DNA of 64,000 nucleotides from Mucilaginibacter sp. PPCGB 2223 (GTDB taxonomy: Bacteria; Bacteroidota; Bacteroidia; Sphingobacteriales; Sphingobacteriaceae), in the NCBI RefSeq assembly GCF_001705515.1, contig NZ_MDJS01000003.1, positions 775,971 through 839,970 on the forward strand, in the 5' to 3' direction. A program made the position numbers and the translations under genes. Of the stretch, positions 16,993 through 28,500 are shown one piece after another. Position 1 is the first letter of the stretch; every line of letters starts with the position of its first letter. The notes under the pieces are model-generated. The model was not told the origin of the DNA, made no database searches, and was given only the letters and a program-made list of their open reading frames with translations.

Positions 16993-19266
16993 ATGAAACA
17001 TTTAAAGCCGCTCATCCTATTTCTATTGCTCACAGTAACTTCGGTTAGCTACGCGCAAAACAGCAAGACAGCCAAAATGAATGCTTATATCAAAGCATTG
17101 ATGGCTAAAATGACCCTCGACGAAAAAATAGGTCAGCTCAACCTGCCATCTATCGGGTTTGATATTACCGGGCCAATTTTAAGTCAGGGTGTAGAAGGCA
17201 AAATTGAAAAAGGGTTGGTTGGTGGTGTGTTTAACACCTACACACCCGAGGCCGTCCGTAAGCTTCAGGATATCGCTGTAAAAAAATCCCGCTTAAAAAT
17301 CCCTCTGCTTTTTGGTTATGATGTGATACACGGTCATCGCACCATCTTCCCTATACCACTTGGTTTGTCAGCCAGTTGGGATATCCCTTTAATTGAAAAA
17401 ACTGCCCGCACTGCTGCCAACGAAGCCACCGCCGACGGGTTAAACTGGGTGTTTTCGCCCATGGTTGATATTGCCCGCGACCCACGCTGGGGCCGGGTGT
17501 CGGAAGGTGCCGGCGAAGATACGTGGCTAGGATCGCAAATAGCTGCGGCAATGGTGCATGGTTACCAGGGCACGGATCTTAATAAAAATAATACCGTATT
17601 AGCCTGTGTAAAGCACTTCGCGCTGTATGGCGCTATCGAAGCCGGCCGTGATTACAATATGGTTGATATGAGCGAACGCAAAATGTTCGAAGTCTATTTA
17701 CCGCCTTACAAAGCCGCTTTCGACGCCGGAGCCGGTAGTGCAATGAGCTCTTTTAACGAAATTAACGGCGTTCCGGCATCCGGCAATAAGTGGCTGCTAA
17801 CCGATCTGCTGCGTAAGCAATGGGGTTTTAAGGGAATGGTTGCCACCGATTATACCGCCATAATGGAATTGATGAAACATGGCGTAGGCGATGAGCCGCA
17901 GGTAGCCGCGCTGGCATTAAAAGCTGGTGTCGATATGGATATGGTGAGCGAGATTTACCTGGCACAACTAAAAAAACTGGTGCAGAGTAAAAAGATCGAT
18001 GTTTTCTATGTTGATCAGGCTTGCCGCCGCGTGTTGGAAGCTAAGTATAAGCTGGACCTGTTTACCGATCCATACAACCGTATTACCAATACCCGGAGTG
18101 CCGAAATGATGAGTGCCGATAAAATGGCGCTTGCACAATCGGCAGCCCAAAAAAGCATGGTATTGCTCAAAAATCAACAGGGCGTCCTGCCATTAAAAAG
18201 TAATGCAAAAATAGCGTTCATCGGCCCCTTGGTTAAAGATCAGCGCAACCTCATCGGCAATTGGAGCGGTGCGGGCGACTGGAAACAGGCAATAAGTTTT
18301 TGGGATGCTGTTCAGCCGCAATATCCGAACAATAAGTTTTCATATGCCAAAGGCTGCAATTTGTTGGATGATACAGCGATGATCACCAAGCTCAACTTAA
18401 ACGGTGCCGATATTGTTCCTGATGTAAAATCTCCTGCAAAGCTTATAGACGAAGCCGTATCGGTAGCCAAAGATGCTGATGTAGTTGTGGCCTTTTTAGG
18501 CGAGTCCTTTATGATGACGGGTGAAGCATCCAGTCGGAGCGACATTTCTTTGCCCGAAAACCAGAAAACATTGCTAAAAGCCCTAAAAGCTACAGGTAAA
18601 CCCGTTGTTTTGGTATTGATGAACGGCAGGCCTTTAACATTAAGCTGGGAGAACGAAAACCTGGATGCCATACTTGAAACCTGGTATGCAGGCACGCGCG
18701 CAGGCAATGCAATAGCCGATGTATTGTTTGGCAAATATAATCCATCGGGTAAATTAACCATGACATTTCCCCGTAATGTGGGGCAAATACCCATCTACTA
18801 CAATGCAAAAAATACCGGCAGGCCTTTCGACGAAAAAGAAAAGTATACATCCAAATATCTTGATGTGGCCAACACGCCGCTATATCCATTTGGTTATGGT
18901 CTGAGTTACTCTGCGTTCAGTTATAGCCCGATCAGTCTGAATAAAACCAATATAGCCATTACCGATAAGCTGCAGGCTACTATAACTATAACCAATATAG
19001 GTAATTATGCCGGCGAAGAGACTGCCCAACTGTATACCCGGCAAATGATCGGTTCGGTAACACGGCCGGTTAAAGAGCTTAAAGGTTTTCAAAAAGTATT
19101 CTTAAAACCAGGCGAATCAAAAACAATAACTTTTACTTTAACGGCTAACGACCTGAAGTTTTACGATATCAATATGAAGTACACAAACGAGCCGGGGCAA
19201 TACAAAATATTTATTGGTACCAACTCACAGGATGTAATGGAGGCAGATTTTAAGTTGCGGCTTTAG
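16993..19266 (+). CDS. bglX: GH3 beta-glucosidase (BglX-like), periplasmic
   Basis: This is a 757-residue glycoside hydrolase family 3 enzyme with a cleavable signal peptide (ends near SYAQ). The N-terminal TIM-barrel-like domain carries PLLFGYDVIHGHRTIFP, RDPRWGRVSEGAGEDTWLG and KHFALYGAIEAGRDYN. The catalytic nucleophile is D286 in MVATDYTAI. The alpha/beta sandwich domain carries the likely acid/base E511 in MMTGEASSRSDISLP. A C-terminal Fn3-like domain (about 665-755) starts after YPFGYGLSYS. It removes terminal glucose from beta-linked oligosaccharides. GH3 enzymes next to GH144 genes are known to act on sophorose and other beta-1,2-glucooligosaccharides, so it probably completes the pathway to glucose in the periplasm. 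It is last in the locus, 41 bases after the GH43-like gene, with AAAGGAGA about ten bases before the ATG as ribosome-binding site. No clear terminator follows in 19267-19532. Confidence 0.9.
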   Translation: MKHLKPLILFLLLTVTSVSYAQNSKTAKMNAYIKALMAKMTLDEKIGQLNLPSIGFDITGPILSQGVEGKIEKGLVGGVFNTYTPEAVRKLQDIAVKKSRLKIPLLFGYDVIHGHRTIFPIPLGLSASWDIPLIEKTARTAANEATADGLNWVFSPMVDIARDPRWGRVSEGAGEDTWLGSQIAAAMVHGYQGTDLNKNNTVLACVKHFALYGAIEAGRDYNMVDMSERKMFEVYLPPYKAAFDAGAGSAMSSFNEINGVPASGNKWLLTDLLRKQWGFKGMVATDYTAIMELMKHGVGDEPQVAALALKAGVDMDMVSEIYLAQLKKLVQSKKIDVFYVDQACRRVLEAKYKLDLFTDPYNRITNTRSAEMMSADKMALAQSAAQKSMVLLKNQQGVLPLKSNAKIAFIGPLVKDQRNLIGNWSGAGDWKQAISFWDAVQPQYPNNKFSYAKGCNLLDDTAMITKLNLNGADIVPDVKSPAKLIDEAVSVAKDADVVVAFLGESFMMTGEASSRSDISLPENQKTLLKALKATGKPVVLVLMNGRPLTLSWENENLDAILETWYAGTRAGNAIADVLFGKYNPSGKLTMTFPRNVGQIPIYYNAKNTGRPFDEKEKYTSKYLDVANTPLYPFGYGLSYSAFSYSPISLNKTNIAITDKLQATITITNIGNYAGEETAQLYTRQMIGSVTRPVKELKGFQKVFLKPGESKTITFTLTANDLKFYDINMKYTNEPGQYKIFIGTNSQDVMEADFKLRL

Positions 19267-19532
19267 ACCATTTGCAAAAAACAGCGGAAGCCCTATTATA
19301 GAAACTTTATAGTTAGAATTTATCTTTCTTTAAAAATGATACAGGCTTAATATCCTCCCAAAAGTTCGATATTTCGCGGGTTTCATCTCCGCTAAGATTA
19401 GTGTAATAAACCTATCAATTTAATAGTGTTTATGTATTTTTTATTTATACCAACTGCAAAACACCCAAATTCTACCTTATTTTTGGTTTGAGTCCTTTTA
19501 GGCTGCAGGCCGGGTTTATTTCTAAAATACAA

Positions 19533-22500
19533 CTACCTTATAATCACTACATAGCCAGATAGTGGTGTGCCATAAATACCACGTTCAATAATATAATAGT
19601 AAGTACCCACGGGTAACGGTTTGCCGTTATAGGTACCATCCCATGGTACCGAGTATCCTTTTGAGTAATAAAGTTTTGTTCCGTAGCGGTTAAAGATGGT
19701 TACCGTCGCTCCCGGGTAATTCGATAATTCCTTAATGTGCCACAGATCATTGATGCCGTCGCCATTGGGCGTGAATGTATTGGGTATGACAATGGGTTTA
19801 AGCACATTGATCATAATTTGCTTTTCGGTAAAGCACCCGCCTGTGCCGGTAACTCTTAAATTGTAAAGCTGGCTTTCCACGCCCTTTAACCTTGGAGTCC
19901 TGATCACTGTCGAACTCAAATACAGCGGAGGTGTCCACAAATATTGGAGATTCGTCCCGGTTACTGCCGGATCCAGCACCGTAGTTTCGCCCTCTAAAAC
20001 ATATTTAACATCAGGCATGGCAATAGTGGGCGCCGTGATAAAGGTCAATGTCATCACATCAGAAACAGGGATACAATTGCCAATGCCGGTTGAGGTAAGC
20101 GTGAGCTTAACCGAGCCTTTTGCTTTATCAGCATCGCTTGGGATATAGCTTACATTGACCGAAGCATCCGAAGGGCTAAAGGTACCTGTTCCCGATGTTG
20201 CCCATTTGCCGCCTGTAGCATAAGTAACATTTCCGGCTATAGTAATCGCCGGATCGTTGGTACACATCGATTTGTTGCCGCCTGTGCTAATTATCGGTGT
20301 CGGGTTGATCGTAAGTTTCATTGTCGACGATGAAACGCTGCACCCGCCATTTTTTGTAGAGCTTAAGGTGAGCGAAACGCCGCCGGCGGTAATATCGGCT
20401 GCTGAAGGTATATAAGTAGCACTTAACGAAGTATTGTTTGGTAAAAATGTACCGCTGCCACTGGTGCTCCAGATGCCGTTATGGGTATCGCCTATAATGC
20501 TGCCGGTTAGGGTAGTGTTCGGGCTGTTGGCGCAGGTTACCTGGTTGTTGCCCGCATAAGCTATTAAAGGCTTATTGATAGCAACTGTAGTCGATGTGGC
20601 GGCGCTTGTGCACGCGTTAACGGTAACCGTAACTTTATAGATGCCCGAATCCGCAAGAGCGACATTATGAATAACCGGGTTTTGCAAGACCGAGGTAAAG
20701 CCGTTCGGGCCGGTCCACGAGTAAGTTGCACCCGCAACAGTAGCTGCCGAAAGGTTGATGTCATCACTGACACAAACCGGGCTGTTGCTGCCAGCAGTTG
20801 GTGCAATTGGTGTTTGATTTACAATTACTTTGGTAGTGGTTGATGCCGTAACCGAACAGCCAGGCGCAGTTATCGTTACAGTATAAATACCTGCGCTTGC
20901 AGTAACGGCCGTGTTGATAACCGGGTTTTGCAGGTTCGACGAAAAACCATTGGGGCCGGTCCATTTATAAGTGGCTCCCACAAATGTCGAAGCAAAGAGT
21001 GTGATCGGGTCGCCTGTACACACGGGCGAGTTGCTTGATGCTACCGGGTTGACCGGCGTCTGATCAACCTCAACAGTTACCGCCTGGGCCGGGCCGGTGC
21101 AACTGCTGGATGTTGCCGTTACATAATACGTACCTGCATTGGCTTGAGCGGCTGCCGGTATCGTCGGGTTAGCCTGTGTCGAATAAAAGTTATTCGGCCC
21201 GGTCCAAGCATAAGTATAACCCGGTGTAGTTTTCACGGATAAATTGATGCTGCTGCCCTGGCAAACCGGGCTGTTGCTGGTAGCAACAGGCGCAGCCGGG
21301 ACTGGGTTTACCACAACGTTAACTGTGCCGGCCGCGCTTGTACAGCCATTCACGGTAGCGGTTACAGAATAAGTTCCCCCGTTAACGGTAGTTGTATTAC
21401 CGATCGAAGGGTTTTGCAGGTTTGATGTAAAACCGTTAGGGCCGGTCCAGCTATAAACGGCCCCGGTAATATTACCTGCATTCAATATTAAGGTGCTTCC
21501 CTGGCACAAAGGGCCGTTGCTGCTTGCAACCGGCGCCAAAGGCGTAGGCATAATGGTTACATTTGTTGTGCTGGCATCGCTGGTGCAACCGTTCACCGTT
21601 ACAAATAAAGTATAAGTGCCTGCAGCAGCAAGGGCAGCATTGGCAATAACCGGGTTTTGAAGGTTTGAGGTAAATCCGTTAGGACCTATCCATGAGTAGG
21701 TAGCCCCTTTTACCGCGGATGTAGTTAAACTCAGGGCATAGTTCTGGCAAACCGGAGAGTTGCTGCCTGCCGGTGGCGTGGCCGGTTTAGGGTTCACTGT
21801 AATGGTGTAGTTGACGGGTGTGCCCGGGCATCCGTTTGCATATGGGGTAACTGTATAAGTTATCGTACCTTTCGCTGTATCAGTGTTTAATAATATTTGC
21901 GATGGGATATTGCCTGTCCCGCTGGCGGTAAAGCCCGAAATCTTCGGAGTTGCTGTAGCTGCCCATTGGAAAGTAGTTCCTGCAACGTTAGATGTAAACA
22001 CAACGGCCGTATTACTGCTTTGCGAACAAACTGTTTGTGATAACGGGTTGTTGGTGATTGTTGGCGTTGGATTTACGGTCAACGTATAGTTGAAAGGTGT
22101 TCCAGGGCACCCGTTTATCGATGGGGTGATCTGGTAGGTTACAGCAACAGGGGCGGCAGTTGTGTTATTGAGCGATTCGGCAATGGTGCCGCTTGTTTGG
22201 CCGGATACTGCCGTATTACTTATCCCCGCTACAGCGGCCCTGCTCCAGCTATAAGTGGCTCCGGTTACATTACTGGTAAGGGTATAGTTCTGCGCGGTAT
22301 TGTTACAGATAACAGCACTGGCTGCGCTTGTTATGGAAGGTGTCGGATTAACGATAACTGTGTAAGTAAATGACGGCCCGGCACACCCGTTTGCTGAAGG
22401 GTTAATAGCGTAAAGTACATTTATCGGTGCCGATGTTGTATTAACAAGACTTTCGGTTATTGGATTGGCTATTTGTCCGCTTACTGCTGCGTTGCTGATC

Positions 22501-25500
22501 CCGGTAACGGCAGCCCTGCTCCAGGTATAGGCTGTTCCGCTAACGTTGCTGGTTATGGTATAGTTTTGAGCGGTACTGTTACAAACGGTGCCGTTGGCTG
22601 CACTGGTAATAGCTGGCGTTGGGTTAACGGTTATGGTATAGGTAAATGCCGGGCCGGAGCAACCGTTAGCCATCGGGACGATCGTATAAACAACATTTAC
22701 CGGCGCCACTGATGTATTAACCAGCGTTTCGGTAATGGTATTACTCGTTTGCCCGCTTACTGCCGCATTGCTGATCCCGGTAACGGCGGCTCTGCTCCAG
22801 GTATAGGTCGTTCCGCTCACATTGCTGGTGATAGCATAGCTCTGCGTGGTATTGTTACAGATCGTCGCACTGGCGGCGCTGGTAACTACCGGTGTCGGAT
22901 TAACCGTAACGGTATACGTAAATGCCGGTCCCGAACATCCGTTAGCTGTGGGAACAATAGTATAAGCTACATTTACCGGTGCCGGTGTGGTGTTGATCAG
23001 GCTCTCTGTGATGGTGTTGCTTGTTTGCCCGCTTACCGCCGCGTTGCTGATCCCTGTAACTACTGCTCTGCTCCAGGTATAGGTCGTTCCGCTCACATTG
23101 GCGGCGATGGTATAGTTCTGGGCCGTATTGTTACAGATAGTTGCACCTGCAGCGCTGGTCACGGTTGGTGTGGGATTTACAGTGACAGTATATGTAAATG
23201 CCGGGCCCGAACATCCGTTAGCTGCAGGCACTATGGTGTAAACTGCATTTACGGGTGCCGATGTAGTATTGAGCAACGATTCGGTGATGGTATTGCTTGT
23301 CTGTCCGTTCACTGCCGCATTGCTTATTCCCGCAACGGTAGCTCTGCTCCAGGTATAGGTCGTTCCGCTGACATTGCCGGTAATAGTGTAGCTCTGAGCT
23401 GTATTGTTACAGATCGTCGCACTTGCTGCACTGGTTGCAGTTGGCGTCGGGTTAACGGTTATGGCATAGGTAAATGCCGGCCCCGAACAGCCATTGGCTG
23501 CCGGAACAATTACATAAACAACATTTACCGGTATCGATGTGCTGTTGATGAGGCTTTCGGTGATGGTATTACTTGTTTGCCCGCTTACCGCCGTATTGCT
23601 GATCCCGGTAACGGCTGCCCTGCTCCATGTATAGGTTGCGCCGCTCACATTGCTGGTGATGGTATAGTTCTGTGCGGTACTGTTACAGATGGCAGCACTG
23701 GCAGTGCTCGTCACAATTGGTGTTGGGTTAACAGTTACGGTGTAAATAAATACCGCCCCGTCGCATCCGTTGGCCGAAGGCAGGATCGAATATGGTACAT
23801 TTATTGGTGTCGATGTGGTGTTAACCAGGCTTTCGGTAATGGTATTGCTGGTCTGTCCGTTCACTGCCGCGTTACTGATTCCCGCGACAGCGGCCCTGCT
23901 CCAGCTATAGGTTGTACCGCTCACAGTGCCGGTAATGGCATAGTTCTGCGCAGTATTGTTACAAATGGTAACACTGGTGGCGCTCGTCACGGTTGGTGTT
24001 GGGTTAACGGTTATCGTATACGTAAATGCGGGCCCATCGCACCCGTTAGCCGAAGGAATAATAGTATAAACTGCATTTACCGGTGCTGGTGTGGTGTTGA
24101 TGAGGCTTTCGGTGATCGTATTACTTGTCTGCCCGCTTACTGCCGCATTGCTGATCCCGGTAACAGCGGGTCTGCTCCAGGTATAGGTTGTACCGCTTAC
24201 ATTACTGGTAATGGTGTAGTTCTGCACGGTGCTGTTGCAAATAGTTGCTGTTGCTACACTGGTTACGGTTGGTGTTGGGTTAACCGTAATAGTGTAGGTA
24301 AACAGTGGTCCGCTGCAGCCATTAGCTTGCGGAATAATGTTATAAGCAACATTTACAGGCGCGTTTGTTGTATTGATCAGGCTTTCGGTAATGGTACTGC
24401 TCGTTTGCCCGTTCACTGCTGCATTGCTGATCCCGGTAACGGCGGCCCTGCTCCAGGTATAGGTTGTACCGCTTACATTACTGGTAATGGCGTAGTTCTG
24501 CGCGGTGCTGTTACAAGTAATTGCATTTGCAACGCTGGTTACTCTCGGCGTTGGGCTAACCGTAACAACATAATTAAAAACGGGCCCGCTGCAGCCGTTG
24601 GCGTCCGGAATGATGCTATAGGTTACATCTATCGGATTTACTGTGGTGTTAACGAGCGTTTCGGTGATCGTATTGCTTGTTTGCCCGCTCACGGCGGGAT
24701 TGCTGATACCGGCTACTGATGCCCGGCTCCAGGTGTACGTCGCCCCGCTCACATTGCTGGTAATGGTATAGTTCTGCGCAATATTGTTACAGGTTGACGC
24801 CGTTGATGCGCTGGTCACCACAGGAGTCGGGTTAACGGTAACTGTATAAGTAAACACCGGCCCCGAACATCCGTTAGCCGAAGGAACAATAACGTAAGGC
24901 ACATTGATTGGTCCGGTAGTCGTATTAACCAGGCTTTCGGTAATGGTATTGCTTGTTTGCGAAGATACTGCCGTATTGCTGATCCCGGCAACGGCAGCCC
25001 TGCTCCAGGTATAGGCTGTGCCGCTAACATTGCCGGTAATGGTATAGTTCTGTGCCGTATTGTTACAGGTAGTTGCACTTGCCGCGCTTGTAACGGTTGG
25101 GGTAGGATTAACAGTAACCGCATACGTAAATGCCGGCCCGTCGCAACCGTTAGCCGAAGGTAAGATCGAATAGATCACATTGATCGGTGCCGATGTGGTG
25201 TTGACGAGACTTTCGGTAATGGTATTGCTTGTTTGGGCTGATATAGGCGCATTGCTGATCCCGGTAACAGCGGCCCTGCTCCATGTGTATGTTGCTCCAC
25301 TCACGTTGCTGGTAATGGTATAACTCTGCGCTGTATTATTACAGGTAGTTGCATTGGCTGCGCTGGTCACCGTAGGCGTCGGGTTAACGGTAACCGTGTA
25401 AGTAAATGCCGGCCCGCTACATCCATTAGCTGCCGGAACAATAATATAAGCTACTGCAACGGGTGCATTGGTCGTATTGTTTAACGCCTCGCTGATAATG

Positions 25501-28500
25501 TTGCTTGTTTGCCCGCTTATCGCTGCATTATTGATCCCGGCCACGGCCGCCCTGCTCCATGTATAGGTCGCGCCGCTCACGTTACTGCTGATGGTATAAT
25601 TCTGGGCCGTGTTATTACAAATATTGCCTCCGCCCGCACTCGTTACAGTTGGTGTGGGATTTACGGTAACCGTATAGGTAAATGCCGGCCCACTACAGCC
25701 ATTAGCTGCCGGAGCTATGGTGTAATCCACATTTACAGGTGCCGCTGTGGTGTTTACCAGGCTTTCGGTAATGGTGTTACTTGTCTGCCCGCTTACCGCC
25801 GTATTGCTGATGCCGGCAACAGTTCCTCTGCTCCATGTATAAGTTGTTCCGCCAACATTGCTGGTAATGTTATAATTCTGGGCCGTATTGTTACAGGTAG
25901 TTGCACTTGCCGCACTTGTAACTGCAGGTGTCGGATTAACAGTTAAGGTATAGGTAAACACCGGCCCATCACAGCCGTTAGCCGATGGCAGTATGGAGTA
26001 GGTCACGTTTATCGGGGCCGATGTAGTGTTGACCAGGCTTTCGGTAATTGCGCTACTTGTTCGACCGCTCACCGCGGCATTGCTGATCCCGGCAACTGTC
26101 GCTCTGCTCCATGTAAAGGTTGTGCTGCTTACGTTGCTGGTTATAGCGTAGCTCTGTGCCGTATTGTTACATGTGGCCGCGCTGGCCGCGCTTGTTACGG
26201 TTGGCGTTGGGTTAACGGTTAACGTATAGGTAAATGTTGAACCGGTACAGCCATTAGCTGTCGGAACGATAGAGTAAACTACATTTATTGGCGCCGATGT
26301 CGTGTTGATCAATGTTTCCGAAATGGTATTACTTGTCTGTCCGCTAACCGCTACATTACTTATCCCGGCAACGGCTGCCCTATCCCAGCTGTAAGTTGTA
26401 CCGCTCACATTACTGGTGATGGTATAGTTCTGCGCCGTGCTGTTGCAGATGGCGGCAGCGGCGAGGCTTGTTACAGCAGGCGTTGGGTTAACCGTGATTG
26501 TCATTTGATCCGATACAGCGCCACAAGGCCCGGCCGGGTCGTTCGTTGTTAAAGTTAGCGTCGCGCTGGTTTCGCCAGGGCCCAAAGTGTAGGTGGTAGC
26601 TGGCGACGTAGCATCGGTAAAATGCCCCGTTCCGCCTGACCATGTGCCGCTGGTCGCGCCGCCACCTATAACGCCGTTTAACGTAACCGTTTGCCCCGAA
26701 CATACAACCTGGTCGGCACCGGCATTTACAGTTGCTGCAGGGTTAATGGTTACGGTATTGGTGGCCGATGCTGCGGCGCAACCACCGGCGGCGGCAATGT
26801 TATTGGTAATAGTATACGTACCGGGTGTAGAATGTTGCAGGTCAATTTCACCTGTACTGGTATTTAAAAACACCAAACCCGCGCTCGAACTGAATATCCC
26901 TGCACTGGTGCCGGGCAAAAAAGTAGGTAAGGGATTTGCCTGGTACTGGCAATATGGCCCGGTGTAGCTAAATGTTGCGTCGGGGGCGCTGGTAATGGTA
27001 ATGCTCGCGCTGCTGGTATAGGTACAGCTGGTATTAGTAACAAATGTTATAGTGTACGTGCCGATGGTACTGGCGGCCAGGTCAATTTCACCGGTTTGGT
27101 TATCGACGAATACAAGCCCGGCAGTCGAGCTGAATGTTCCGCCTGATGGCGATACTACCGTCGGGGTTGGGTTGGTTCCTGTCTTACAAAAAGTGCCCGA
27201 AGGGTAAAAAAACGCCGGGTTTACAGGCGGTGTAACCGTTACCGCAACTGCAGTACGTGGCCCTGTACAACCCGACGCCGAGGTGGCATCAACATAATAG
27301 GTGGCCGTATTTGATAACGCGGGTGTAGTATAAGCTGCACCTGTAAAAAGTAGTGTTCCACCGGTAGCGGCATCATACCAATGATAGGTTCCGCCCGGGG
27401 CAGATGCTGTTAAGGTTGCCGTTGATCCCTGGCAAATGGTACTTCCGGATGCTGTAGGCGCAGCCGGCAATGGGCTAACGGTAACCGTTACGGCAGTTCT
27501 CGGGCCCACGCATCCGTTTACGGTGGTTTGTACATAGTATGTTGTCGTCGCAGTTAAAACCGGTGTAGTGAAACTTGCACCGGTACTCAGCAGGTTCCCA
27601 CCCGATGCACTATCGTACCAGTCATAAGTACCGCCCGGCGCAGTGGCGGTTAGTGTGGCCGTATTACCGCTGCAAATAGCGGTGCCCGAAGCAGTTGGCG
27701 CGGCCGGAGTCGGGTTTACGGTTACCGTAACCGCTGTGCGCGCCCCTGTACATCCGTTCACGGTAGCCTGTACGTAATAGGTTGCTGTAGTGGTTAGCGT
27801 GGGAGTGGTATATGATGCTCCGGTAAACAGCAATGTTCCACCTGAGGGCACAGAGAACCAATCATAAGTACCACCCGGTGCGGTGGCCGTTAATGTAGCC
27901 GCACTGCCGCTACAAACTGTAGCACCCAATGCCGTAGGGGCCGGCGTTACCGGGTTAACGGTTACATTTACTGCCGAGCGTGGACTTGTACATCCATTGA
28001 CGATAGTTTGAACATAATAGGTGGTGCTGCTGGTTAATGCCGGTGTAATATAGGTTGAGCCTGTAGCAAGTAAGGTGCCGCCCGAAGCAGCACTATACCA
28101 CTGGTAAGTACCTCCGGGAGCTATTGCGGTTAGTGTTGCCGTTGTTCCGTTGCAAATAGTAGCATCCGCGGCCGTAGGCGCAGCGGGGATGGCATTTACC
28201 GTTACCGTGACAGGTGTACGCGCGCTTACACATCCGTTAACTGTTGTCTGCACATAATAGGTAGTTGTGGCTGTTAAAACAGGCGTGGTATACGTTGCGC
28301 CGCTTATCAATAATGTGCCGCCGCTGGCCGAATCGTACCAGTCATAATTACCGCCGGGCGCAGTAGCTGTTAATGTTACCGCCGTACCGCTGCAGGTACT
28401 TGTCCCTGCGGCTGTGGGTGCAACCGGGGTTGGTATAATGCTTACGGTAACCGCCGTACGCGGACTGGCACATCCGTTTACCGTAGTTTGCACATAATAG

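Noticed and set aside
22749..24719. 656-codon plus-strand open frame with cysteine-rich repeats
   Set aside because: It lies antisense to the 276-bp PKD-like array. The period is a multiple of three, so one lucky open antisense phase is copied in every unit. It has no signal, ribosome-binding site or coherent family pattern.
22075..26490. Regularly spaced repeats as a CRISPR array
   Set aside because: Units are 276 bp, directly adjacent and protein-coding, with no short repeats, spacers or Cas genes.
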